Source: an uncultured Saprospiraceae bacterium (GTDB lineage Bacteria; Bacteroidota; Bacteroidia; Chitinophagales; Saprospiraceae). Taken from it: a stretch of 46,518 nt of DNA. The position numbers and the translations under genes are program-made. Below, in pieces: positions 25,324-37,200 of this stretch. The notes under the pieces were generated by a model. The model ran no database searches. It was not told where the DNA came from and saw only the letters and a program-made list of their open reading frames with translations. Location: assembly GCA_937928405.1 (NCBI GenBank), contig CALFWZ010000017.1:1-46518 (forward strand), given 5' to 3'. Each line of letters starts with the position of its first letter. Position 1 is the first letter of the stretch.

Positions 25324-26490
25324 TTAAACGATTTTGTTTCTGTTAAGAAAACCTTCAATATCAAAATTTTCTAAATCACTATTTTTTTTCTTATCAAAAA
25401 CGGCTGGAAAGTGTTTTGGTTTAATATCTGTTTTGGCAGCCTCTTCTCCGATACAAGTAAGTATAAAAGCATTTTTTGCTTCAGACATTTCGTACAAATC
25501 CTTTGGGTTGACTTTCTTGAAACCTAGCTTCGCTAATGAGTCCTTCTCTAGAATAGCATTATATCGTAAATAATGTAAAAGTGGGTTTTCGCTAATTAAG
25601 TCCTTTTTTAAATTTCCAATTTCTCGATCTATTATTCTGGCAGTTGGACTGTTAGAGAAATATTGTAGGAGTAATTCATTGGTGTCAGAGGTATCTCTCA
25701 TGAGCATCGAAATGACACCACCGGCCCAATCCCAAAGTTTATTGTCCGTAACCATGTCAATGGATTCCTCGTTTTCCCAATGTCCTGTTCCGACAGAAAC
25801 GATCATTAAATTATCAGCACCAGTTTCCCAGTTGAATTTATACTCTTTTAAGGTAGCCAACAGAAATAATTGTAAAGCAGGATTATTGTGCATACTCACA
25901 CCTCCATCTACAAAAGCTCCTTTTTTACTGTTACCGATGTTAATAACTTCTGGTTTGAAATAAGTAGGGGCGGCGGTGCTGGCGCGGATGACTTGTCTTA
26001 CTAAATAGTCTTTGGTGTATTTATAATATTTTCCATTAGGATGATTAAAAATTGGCCAAGTACTTCCAGTGTCAGCTCGTTTGGTAATGACACAGAATCC
26101 AGTCTTAAGACGGTCGCTGCTCATGGTCATATCACCAAAGATCTTTTTTAATTCCCTTTCTAATGATCTTATTTGAAATTTATAACTCAACCTTTTGAAA
26201 ATACCTGCTTTCCGACTAAAAATTTTCTCCCCTAATTTTTCATATAAATCTTTAATCTCTGTCGCAGACATACCAATGGCGAGTCCGCCAGCAATGATAG
26301 CGCCGGTACTTGTTCCACCAATCAAGTCAAAATAATCACAAAGTCTAAGGTTAGAACTCTTGTGTCGTCTTTGTAGCATTTTTTCCATCCGCTCGAGGTA
26401 GCCAAGCGTAATGGCGCCGCGGATTCCACCACCATCCAGCGCGAGGATTCTTTTTGGTCCGGGTGAGGTTAGTCTTTTTTTTAGATTCAT
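25324..26490 (-). CDS. Patatin-like phospholipase
   Basis: 388 aa, cytosolic (no signal peptide). Oxyanion-hole motif GGGIRG (20-25), nucleophile elbow GTSTG with Ser61, and the dyad Asp195 in DGG (195-197) are all present, so it should be an active Ser-Asp acyl hydrolase on membrane lipids. Cytosolic patatins serve as membrane-degrading effectors in abortive-infection systems such as CBASS (CapV). No CD-NTase cyclase is in the window. It is the second gene after the SLATT protein (30-bp gap, same strand), so the two probably form an operon; a plain lipid-metabolism role is the alternative. It converges with the T9SS gene, with 26 bp between stops. Confidence 0.85.
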   Translation of the reverse strand: MNLKKRLTSPGPKRILALDGGGIRGAITLGYLERMEKMLQRRHKSSNLRLCDYFDLIGGTSTGAIIAGGLAIGMSATEIKDLYEKLGEKIFSRKAGIFKRLSYKFQIRSLERELKKIFGDMTMSSDRLKTGFCVITKRADTGSTWPIFNHPNGKYYKYTKDYLVRQVIRASTAAPTYFKPEVINIGNSKKGAFVDGGVSMHNNPALQLFLLATLKEYKFNWETGADNLMIVSVGTGHWENEESIDMVTDNKLWDWAGGVISMLMRDTSDTNELLLQYFSNSPTARIIDREIGNLKKDLISENPLLHYLRYNAILEKDSLAKLGFKKVNPKDLYEMSEAKNAFILTCIGEEAAKTDIKPKHFPAVFDKKKNSDLENFDIEGFLNRNKIV

Positions 26491-26520
26491 CAGGTTGTTT
26501 TGGTATTTAGAAAGAAAATA

Positions 26521-26937
26521 TTATTCAGTTTGTGTACTCTGCCAAGTTTGATTCTCTTCACTCATAATTCCCTCGCAGCGAGTTACCAAAAGTGGAAGTG
26601 CTTGAGAGGTTTCGTAAGGGCCAGATTTTGTTAAGAATAATAGCTTTTCTCGTTTTAAGGCTTCTGCAGTATTTCGGTAATTAAGCCATTGCTCTTGGTA
26701 TTTGAATAAGGAAGAAATGCCCTCAAAAAAGGCAATGAGTAAACTCCCAACCGCGATGGTAATTTTTATAATAGGTGTTTTGTCACTCATAATTCCAGTT
26801 AGAAAAGGTAAAATAACAGAAATAAGAATGACGATTACCCGGAGGCTCTGATGTCTTTTTTTAAGTACGGCTGACTTTTTACTATACCAAGCTCTTTGGT
26901 TTTCTACGCGTTCTTCTAAGTATTCTTCAGTAGTCAT
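26521..26937 (-). CDS. SLATT/DUF4231 two-helix membrane protein
   Basis: 138 aa. An N-terminal amphipathic helix (YLEERVENQRAWYSKKSA) is followed by two hydrophobic spans (about 32-48 and 58-75), then a C-terminal helix with YRNTAEALKREKLLFLT and GPY, the usual DUF4231 pattern. SLATT-class proteins are thought to be pore-forming effectors or sensors in bacterial conflict systems. First gene of a likely two-gene operon with patatin, and divergent from the TIR gene with a 172-bp shared upstream region. Family call from motif pattern. Confidence 0.7.
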   Translation of the reverse strand: MTTEEYLEERVENQRAWYSKKSAVLKKRHQSLRVIVILISVILPFLTGIMSDKTPIIKITIAVGSLLIAFFEGISSLFKYQEQWLNYRNTAEALKREKLLFLTKSGPYETSQALPLLVTRCEGIMSEENQTWQSTQTE

Positions 26938-27109
26938 ATTTAGAGCGTTTTCATTTTTTGGTGTTATCTTTACACATTATCGGAATAATTTTCTAAAATA
27001 GAGAAAAAAACAGTGAAAACATGGTAACCAAAATGGTGATCTATAAATTTTTCACAAATAATTTTTTTTACTACCTTTAAATTCTCTTAGTTTTTCACAA
27101 AAAGCCAAC

Positions 27110-27871
27110 ATGAGGAACGATTTAAAAAATACGATATTTCTTAGTTACCGACGCAAAGATACCGCCAGTGCAACAGGACGATTACATGACTATCTTGAAA
27201 AAGAATTTGGTGCAGACATGGTATTTAAAGACATCCATGATATTGGTCTGGGCAAGGATTTTCGTAAGGCAATTGGTGATACCCTAAGAGATTGCAAGGT
27301 AGTCTTGGTACTTATTGGCGACCGCTATGTCAGTCTGACGGATGCCGAAGGAAATATACGGATTATGAATCCTAATGATTATGTCAATATCGAGGTAAGC
27401 ACAGCGTTAGCCTTTAAAGACCAGAAATTAGTTATCCCGATTCTTATCAATGGAGCACCAATGCCTAAACGAGATCAGATTCCAAAAAGCATGGAAGCGA
27501 TCACTTGGCAAAATGCTATTAGGTTAACTAATGATTATTGGAAGACAGAGATGGAACGATTGGTCAAAGCCATTCGCGAATATCTACATTTGTCTGAGGA
27601 GAAGGTGATAGTCGCTCCACCACCGAAAACGTCAAACCGAGCGAAACTCAAAGAACAAATTGGAGCAGGTAAAACAGAAAAAGTGCTCGATAGTTTATTA
27701 GACGACCTAAGCCTAGAAGAGGATATCAGGAATCAACTGGTGATGTTAAAAAGTAGATGGAGTAGCTTAAAAAGAGATCAAATGATGGGCATCCTTTCTG
27801 ACGAAAATGTTAGACAGAATAATAATAGAATTAATTATAGCCTGCTTCAGATTCTAGATGATCTTCCCTAA
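27110..27871 (+). CDS. TIR-domain protein with C-terminal EAD11-type adaptor
   Basis: 253 aa. The TIR domain (about 8-155) opens TIFLSYRRKD and carries NDYVNIEVSTAL with Glu95 at the catalytic position of NAD-cleaving TIRs, so an NADase is plausible. After a linker (160-175), residues about 178-253 (LKEQIGAGKTEKVLDSLLDD, RWSSLKRDQMMG, NNRINYSLLQILDDLP) match the effector-associated domain EAD11, a small helical adaptor that pairs with another EAD11 protein such as a STAND sensor or protease. No such partner is in this window, so the sensor may be elsewhere. Divergent from the SLATT-patatin pair. Start ATG is the first of the frame. Confidence 0.85.
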   Translation: MRNDLKNTIFLSYRRKDTASATGRLHDYLEKEFGADMVFKDIHDIGLGKDFRKAIGDTLRDCKVVLVLIGDRYVSLTDAEGNIRIMNPNDYVNIEVSTALAFKDQKLVIPILINGAPMPKRDQIPKSMEAITWQNAIRLTNDYWKTEMERLVKAIREYLHLSEEKVIVAPPPKTSNRAKLKEQIGAGKTEKVLDSLLDDLSLEEDIRNQLVMLKSRWSSLKRDQMMGILSDENVRQNNNRINYSLLQILDDLP

Positions 27872-28294
27872 GCCTCTCTTCTGATTGGCACAATCATTGT
27901 CAACTATATATTCAGTTCTTTTGCGTTTTTTTTCTTTTAGAAGGAGACACGCATAGCATTCTTTTGCTCTTTTTTATCCTATCACCTTCGATCGGAGGTC
28001 TTTGTATTTCAACCAACCTATTGCAATAATTTCATATTCAATAAAATCATATCTAAATGGTATAATATTTGCCTCTCTATATAGAGGTTCAGAAATTATA
28101 CCCTATTACCTATTTCCTGAATGTTTCATTATCCCCGCTATTAGAAAAACTTTTTTTGGATGGTCAATCCCATTTTTGTATGAAAAAGCCACCAAGTATT
28201 GATTTTTCTTTTAGAAGCTACTCAAATAAATAGCTGATTTTCAATGAGTTAATCTGTTTGTAGTAGTCGTGATACTTCGCGCAAATTTTATTAT
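27872..28294. other. Leader region of the giant surface-protein gene
   Basis: No convincing gene; the 66-codon frame at 28002-28202 has no recognisable features. AATATTTG (28064-28071) is one base off the -7 consensus, and is followed by CCTCTCT as at the other T9SS-type gene. A perfect palindrome CTCTATATAGAG follows at 28075-28086. This would make a leader of about 215 nt. Confidence 0.4.
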
Positions 28295-31200
28295 ATGAAC
28301 AGAAGATCTACCTATAGATTTTTATCGAAGTTAGTAGATGAGATTCTATTAAGATTAAAAATCAATCCACAGTTAAGTGAGTTAAATGCTCATATTAGCT
28401 GTTTTTCTGTTTGGAGTATATGCTCTAGATCAGTCTTTTTCACTTCAACGAAATTATTTTTAATATTTTTTTTACTAGGAATTTCTACCCTTTCTTTTGC
28501 CCAAGATTGTGATACCGATGGCGTTTTAGATGATGATGATTTTTGTACTTGCGTTGCTCCTGTTGGAACTGTAAACAGTTACGGCTGTGATTTTTCTTCT
28601 ACTTGTGATTTTGTTGCTCCTGCTGATATTAACTTTTCTCCTGCTGGACTTAATCCAAACGCTGGATATATTACCCTTTATCTACTGACCGACTCGGTCG
28701 GTGTCATTGTAGATACTACTTCGATTGCTCCTACTTTTTTGGGCGTTGCTCCTGGAAAGTTTATGGTACTTGCGGTAGATTATGAAGATGATAGTTCTAT
28801 TACAAATACGGCAATTGGTGATACACTAAAAAATATTACGGCGAATTGTATAGATTTTTCAGATGCACTAACCTATACTATTTGTCCAGATGAAATTTGT
28901 AATAATGGGATTGATGACGACCAAGATGGAGACACAGATTGTGCAGATAGTTCGTGTATTAATCCAGTGGCTGTGGCTACAGGTCCTAGTACTATCTGTG
29001 AGGGAGATACCATTTTCTTATCTGAAACAGGTACCAATGCCGTGACGTGGGATTGGACTGGTCCTGATGGCTTTACCTCTTCTGATCAGAATCCATTTAT
29101 TGCTAATCCTACTACCATTGCAAGTGGATCATATAATGTGGTAACTACGAGTGGTGATAATTGTACTAGTACGGCATCAGTATCAGTTACTGTTAACCCG
29201 TTACCCGTCGCAAATTATATAGTTCCAGTGAATTTATGTCAAGATGAAACATTTGATTTTACTGCATCTGATGCAGGAGTAGGGGCTACTTATTTTTGGC
29301 TTTTTAGTGCAGGTGCTTCTTCAATTTCTACCACAGGAATAGGGCCACATAGTATTTCTTTTAGTAATATCGGAACTAATTCTGCGATACTTTTAGTAAC
29401 CCTAAATGGTTGTACGAATTCTGTAAATAGTACTTTTACTATTAATCCTACTCCTACAGTTAGTTTTGATTTACCAGACTCTACTTTCTGTCTAAACGAT
29501 GGGGTGGTTACGTTGAGTGGGCAATCTCCTGCAATAGGATCCTTTACCGGAGCAGGGGTTACTGGATCTGATTTTGATCCATCCGTTGCTGGAATAGGCA
29601 CGCATGCTATCACCTATACTGTTACTAGTGGTCTTTGTTCGAATAGCGCTGTTGATTCTATTACTGTGTTGGCATTACTGGGTATTTATGACGAACCAGT
29701 TGATACAATATGTAGTACTGCTCCTTTATTTGCACTTAGTGGAAATACACCTACGGGTGGAACCTTTTCTGGCGTTGGAGTTGAAAATGCTGATTTTAAT
29801 CCAGCAGCTGCTGGCCTTGGTACTCATGTTATTACGTATACCTATACGGATGCTAATAGTTGTACTGGTACAATTCAAGATTCTATTGTTGTAATTGAAG
29901 AAATAATACCCACAGTTACCATTACGGACCCAAGTGATTGTGGCGTCAGCGATGGAGAAATACGAATTTCAGTCGATAATCCAGCTTTTGATTATGAATT
30001 TAGTGTAAACGGAGGACTGGCAACAACAGATACTGTTTTCACTGGCCTTACAGCGGGTATATATAATATTACTTACGTTAGTAACACGACCTCTTGCTCG
30101 GGTAGTCTTGGACCTACTACGGTAGCTAGTCCTTTACCTATAACAAGTATTGATGCATCAGCTAAAGGCTGTTTGAATGAAGGACAAGATTTTACTGCGG
30201 TTGATGCTGGTCCAGGTGCAACTTATAGTTGGAATTTTGGTGCCAATGGTATACCAGCTACTGCCACAGGACTTGGACCTCACACGGCTTCTTTTTCTGC
30301 TGCGGGTTTTCAAGAAGTAATTTTGACAGTGACTGAAAACAGTTGTGTATCTATGGATACTTTGGAAGTAGAAATCAGTACACTACCAGTAGTATCTTTT
30401 GTTATCTCAAATAATACACTTTGTCTCGATCAAAATATTAGTTTCTTAACCGATGGCAGCCCTGCTGGCGGAACCTATTCCGGTAATGGTGTTTCTGGTA
30501 GCAGTTTTAATGCTTCGGTAGCTGGTATAGGTATTCATACAATTTCCTACACTTTTACAGATATTAATAGCTGTACGGTTATTGTCACAGATGATATTGA
30601 AGTATTTGATGAGCCAACGATAGATGCTGTAAATACTTCGAATCCAACTGATTGTGCGGCAACAGATGGATCAATTTCTATTACTACAACAGGAGGTAGT
30701 GGAAGCTTAGAGTACCGATTGGATGGCGGGCCGTGGCAAACTAGTAATACCTTCACCGGGTTAGGTGCTGGTGATTATATGGTAGAAATACAAAATGATA
30801 ACGGAACTTGTTTAGTGACTGCTAATACGATCGTTCTATCAGATCCAGTAGCTCCTACCGCTCAAATTAATATGCCTAGCGCAGCTTGTGAAGGAACTAC
30901 GATTAGTTTTTCTCCTGTTGATGCAGGCCCAGGTGCTTTCTATAGTTGGGATTTTGGTCCGAATGCAACACCACTTACCGTCACGACTGGCTCAACTGCT
31001 CCTATTGATGTCGTTTATTCTGTGGGGGGAAATAAAACCATCCAACTGACGGTGGACAATGGGGCTTGTTCTGCCTCAACCAGTGAAACGCTTCAAGTAT
31101 TTCTTGGTGATTTGGTTACGCTCAGCTTAACAGATGATGGTGCTTGTGTAACATCTAATACCTTGGCATTAGCAGGAGGTACTCCTGCTTTAGGAACTTA

Positions 31201-34200
31201 TAGTGGTCCGGGTGTAAGTGGAACAAATTTCGATGCTTCTGTAGCAGGAGTAGGTACACATACGATTACTTATTCATTTACAAACGGAGATGGTTGTACG
31301 GGGACGGCTACTGACCAAATTGAAGTATTTGCGCTTCCTGTAGTTTCATTTGTATTAACCAGTGATCTAGCTTGTATAGACGAAACAATAACGCTAAATA
31401 CGGGTAGTCCTGCCGGTGGAACCTACAGCGGAACTGGAGTAAGTGGTAATGAATTTTCCGCAGCGACTGCTGGGATCGGAACGCATACCATTACTTACAG
31501 TTATACAGATTTTAATGGTTGTACAAACACAACTACTGATGATATTACTGTTTTTGCAAACCCGATTATTGATAATGTTGTTGTTGCTAATACCACTGCT
31601 TGTGGGGTAGATGATGGTTCTTTAACTATAAATGCTTCTGGAGGAACTGGAACCTTTCAATATAGATTAGACGGTGGTACTTGGGGTGTTAGTCCTTTCT
31701 TTGGTCCGCTTGCTTCAGGAAACTATACGATCGATGTTAGGAATAGTAACGGTACCTGTTTGGTATCTACCACCGAAACAATTAGTACTCCTGCGGATCC
31801 AACAGCTGAAATTATACTTCCAACAGCTGATTGTGAAAATAATACAGTTGTTTTTGATGCTGTTGATGTTCCTGGAGCGACTTATACTTGGAGTTTTGGT
31901 GCCAATGCAACACCTAATTCTGCCAATTCCCGTGGGCCACATAATATAGTCTATAGTGCTGACGGAGTCAAGACAGTTCAGCTAATTGTTCAACAAAATG
32001 GTTGTAGTTCGACAGATTCTGAAAGCTACACTATTTATGAATCACCTCAGTTAGTTTTAAATATTTCCACAAATTTTAATGGAGAAGATGTTTCTTGTAA
32101 TGGAAATATGGATGCCAACATTATTTCTACTGTAACAGGAGGGAATAGTGGAGAATCATACTTATGGAATACCGGTGCAACCACTCCCAACCTTTTTGGG
32201 GTAGGAGTAGGGGCATATTCACTCACTGTCACAGATGGAGTAGGATGTACAGACGTGGCTACCATTTCTGTCACTGAACCAACGCCAGTAGTGGCTACTA
32301 CTCAGGTCAATTCTAATTATGGTGGTTTTGGAGTAAGTTGTATTGGTTCTGTTAATGGAGAAGCAGAAGCTAATGGAAGTGGAGGTACTCCTGGATATAC
32401 TTACATATGGCTAGACGCAGCACTTGACACGATTGCTAATACAAAAATAGCAACCAATCTTGGTGTTGGTACTTATACGGCAATCGTTACCGATAGCAAC
32501 GGTTGTACAGATACAGAAACCGTTACGATTACAGAACCTACAGGAACGCCTATTAGCGTCACAGCAGTAGTAACCTCAGACTACTTAGGAGAAGATATTA
32601 CTTGTTACGGATATGGTGATGCGACGGCTACCGCCACCGCAGCGGATGGTGCATCTCCGTATAGTTATGAATGGAGTAACGGACAAACAGGGGCCGATCT
32701 AATCAACGTAACTGCCGGAGACTACGATGTCACGGCAACAGATAATAATGGTTGTCAAGCCGTTTATACACTCACGGTTACCCAACCAGAACGAATCTCT
32801 GCCAACGCGATTGTTACGGATGCAAGTTGTTATGGAGCGAGTGATGGTCGTATTGATGTAAACGTAACGGGTGGGGTAAATGCCTATACCTACTCTTGGA
32901 ATGACCTTGGGATTGAGGCTTTTTATTCTTGGGATAATACCACGGATGATCAAACAGGAAATGATCATCATCTTGATCTATTATTTGGTTCTGAACAATA
33001 CGCTACATCTGGTTATGAAAACGAAGCTTTTTATTTTAATGGATTTACAGGGTTGAAGTACGATGATAATATGGGCTTTATGGAGTCGGATTTGCCAGAA
33101 CTAGCTGTAACCATGTGGATATGGCCAGATCGGGTGGATAGACGGCAAGTCTTATTTGAGCAAGGTAATTTTGAGAACGGAATTGCTTTAGTACTAGACG
33201 GACAATATTTACAGGTAGCATTTAGTCAAGATAATGTTTTTTATCCTGGACCTTACATAAAAATAGACTTTTACAATCCTGCGAATAGTACTAATCCCGC
33301 AGATTTTGTAGGTTGGACACAAGTAGGGTTTGTCTTTGACAATGGTATTTTGTCCGTTATTGTGAATGGACAATTACATACCTTGGCAGACAATAGCAGC
33401 CATCCTCCTATTCTAAAAATGCCATCAGATCCCGCAGTTAATCATTCTGGAATTGGATATAACAACGGTACAATGCCGTATCTAGAAGCGACATTCCTTC
33501 CAATATCTTTTGTTTTTGCTCCTGCTGGTTATTTTCCTTATAGAGGAAGAATGGATAATTTTAGTTATTATACTCGGGGACTTACACAGGAGAATATATC
33601 AGATATTGCGGATGATGATGGAGATCGAGAAGGACTTCCTGCTGGAGTTTACGATGTATTAATTACTGATTTTAATGGTTGTGATACGACCATTCAGGTA
33701 ACGATTGGACAACCTGATTCGCTTTATGCAACTGCTATCAATAGTGAAATTTCTTGTTTCGGTGCAGATGATGGTTCACTCGATGTTTCAGTAGTCGGAG
33801 GGACAGGACCTTATAATTTTTTATGGTCGAATGGTGCCATAACGAAAGACATTAATTCTCTACCTCCAGGAAGCTATTCTCTTACCATCACAGATAATCA
33901 AGGATGTATTGCCTACCTTACTCAAGAAATTGTCGAACCAACTTTATTAACTGGAACAACCAGAGTCGTTTCTAACCATTTTGGAAATGCCATTTCTTGT
34001 CCTGGAGCATTGGATGGCACGGTGGATGTGAATCCAGATGGAGGTAGAACTCCATACACCTTCAATTGGAGTAATGGCGCAACTACACAGCAAAATGCAA
34101 ATATTGGAGCTGGAACTTATACCGTCACCGTTACCGATAATAGTGGTTGTACAATTGTAGAGAGTATTACCATATCTGATCCTACTCAGGTGACAGCTAC

Positions 34201-37200
34201 AGCGGCGGTAAGTCGATTTAATACCGGTCGGGATATAAGTTGCGTGGGGGGTAGCGATGGAGCTGCCATCGTAAATGCTGCTTCGGGAGTTGCTCCTTAC
34301 ACCTATGTTTGGAGTAACCTAGAGACGACCCAGGAAATAACAAACATTTCTGCCGGAACATATACCGTCACTGTATCAGATGCAAATGGGTGTACGGCTA
34401 CGTCATCCGTTACCTTAAATGATCCTCCTGCTTTAACGGCTACAGCTTACGTTACATCTAACTACTTTGGAGCAAATATAAGCTGCCCTGGAGAACTAGA
34501 TGGTAGTGTTTTTGTTGAGGCCAGCGGTGGAACTCCAAATCCTGGATATTCTTATCGGTGGGACACCGGATTTTTAGGTGATAGCTTAATTAATATTGGA
34601 GCAAATACTTATACGGTTACCGTAACGGATGCTAATAATTGTGAAGTAGTTACCAGCGTCACGATTAACAACCCTGATCCAGTTAGTATTACGATAAACA
34701 AGGATATTTCTTATAATGGTTTTGACGTTAGTTGTCTGGGCGACAGCGATGGATCATTGACTGCTAATCCTACGGGAGGAACAGGAGCATATACTTATCT
34801 ATGGAGTGGAGGACAAACAACCGCATCTATTACAGATGCTGGAAGTGGACTCCAAACTGTTACAGTTACAGATATTAATGGCTGTTCAACTGAACGTTCT
34901 ATAACCTTGACTGAACCGACGGATCTCACCTTTGATGCAGAAGCACGTGCACCGCAAGATTGTGGGGTAGATGATGGAATCATTAGAATAGATGCTACTG
35001 GAGGGATGGGAGAATATGAATATAGTATAGATGGAGCCACTTGGCAGTCTTCAAACTTTTTTACTGGCCTTGCTCCAGGAACTTACTTAATGTTTGTCAG
35101 AAATACTGTGGGGACTTGTGTGATAGGACCTCAAGCAGTAACCGTGGATGTAACAGAAGCACCAACAATCGCTAACGTAACCATTATTCATCCAACCACC
35201 AATGTTAGCACAGATGGAGGAATTTTAGTAGGAGGTAGTGGTAACACTTTCGCTTTTGAATTCCGAATAGTTGGAGTCACTGGATGGCAGTCTTCTAACC
35301 TATTTGAAAACCTACCAGTAGGTACTTATGATATTGAACTAAGATATGTCGGACAAACATGTACCGCTACTTCTACTGTTACACTCATCGCAGGTAATGG
35401 AGTGGAAAGTAGTGGGTCAACCTTGAATTTTTGTTCTGGTGATGTAGCTGCTACTCAGTTTGTTGAAACTTATTATTTGCCTGCACCAGAGGATGAAGTC
35501 TTGCAAGCATTACAGAGTATTTTCCCAGAAAGTTGTCGAATACTTTCCGCAGAACCTGTCGACCCTGTTCAACTCTACGTTTCTATTGGGGTAGTCGAAG
35601 GAGGAACGCTTATTCATTATGATCATTGGGAAGATGGTTACGAACCTAATTTAAATTTCCCAGTTCAGCCAACCACAGAGATTTGGGGAGATGGTATTTT
35701 GACGAATGGTTCCGCACCTGGAGATGCTGATGATTTCCTATCCGCAGCTGAAATTATAGTACTGAATAATGCAGTATACTCAAGAACGATGCAGGACGTA
35801 TTGGATTATGATGGAGGAGATAAAATAGGTAGTCGTGGCAACCTTGCTATTACGAAGCTTAACTGGGCAGACCGTTCTAGTACTTTATTTGCTGGAGCAC
35901 TGGAAGTTTACCCAGTTGAATCTTGGGGACTAGAATATCAAATTCCAGTAGGAGAAGATAGAGATGTCAACCAAATGTTCGAATATACTGGAGCCGTAGT
36001 CATGGCACAGAGAAATGGAACAACCGTTAATTACATTGATAATGGTATTGCTCAAACGCGGGTTTTATCAGAAGGAGAAAGTTTCTTAATTGATGGAAAT
36101 ATCAGTGTAGGAGATCAAATTTTAGCGGACCAACCTATTCAGGTTCACTTACTGACGGGAGATATATGTGCTAGTTTTGAAAGTCGATTCTTTACCTTAA
36201 AACCAGTAGAACAATGGTCTAATAGTTACTATAGTCCAGTTTCTACGCTTAATGACCAATCAGGAGTTACAGTAGATGGATCAAGTCATCCTACGGCGCT
36301 GCATTTTTATAATCCTAACACTAGCCCTGTACGAGTCTTTTACGAAACATTATCTGGAACAAGTTCTATCAATGTTCCAGCAAATCAAGCTACGTCAGTT
36401 ACCATACCTGTAAATTCAGGAGTGAGAACTTATTCTGAAAATGGTGAAAATTATTACGCCATTGCTACTATTGATTCTGATGCGAATGGTTTTAATTGGT
36501 GGGATGATAATGCAGGAAGAGATTGGGGATATGCACTAATTCCAGCCGATCAATTAACTTCACAAATTACGATCGCTGGATTTGCTCCAGGTCAGGATCC
36601 AACTTATTGTCATGATGCGGCTATTGTTCCTCAGTCTGGATGGACCCTTATTTCAACTGATAGTGACGAAAATACGAGCTTAGATGGAGCAAAAGTTTTT
36701 GATGGAGATTTAAATACCTTTTGGCACACCCAATATACTCCTACTTCACCTTCACATCCCCATGAAATACAAATTGATTTAGGAGCTTCTTATAATCTAT
36801 CTCAATTATTAGTTAATCCACGAGCAGTATACCAGACTTTTACACAACCAAATGATCTGGCTATTCCTACTAGCCCTACAACGGTTACTTCTACTTTGAA
36901 TGTTACTGCTTTTGGAACCATTGAAGATTTAAACTTAACAGACCTAAACATAAATCATACGGCTATTGGATTCCTTAGAATTCAATTACAAAGTCCAAGT
37001 GGTACAACAGTTACTATTTTTGATCAAAATTGTGATTTCGAAGATAATATCAATGCTACTTTTGATGATGATGTTCCTTCCTATTATCCATGTCCTCCCG
37101 TGGGAGGAGGAACCTTCCGTTCTCTAACCCCTCTTTCCAATTTTAATGGAGAGGAAATGAATGGTGTGTGGACTTTGATTTTACAAGAGCCATTTAATCC

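Noticed and set aside
28002..28202. 66-codon frame before the giant gene
   Set aside because: No domain, no convincing start context; it lies in the likely leader and covers the palindrome and promoter-like box.
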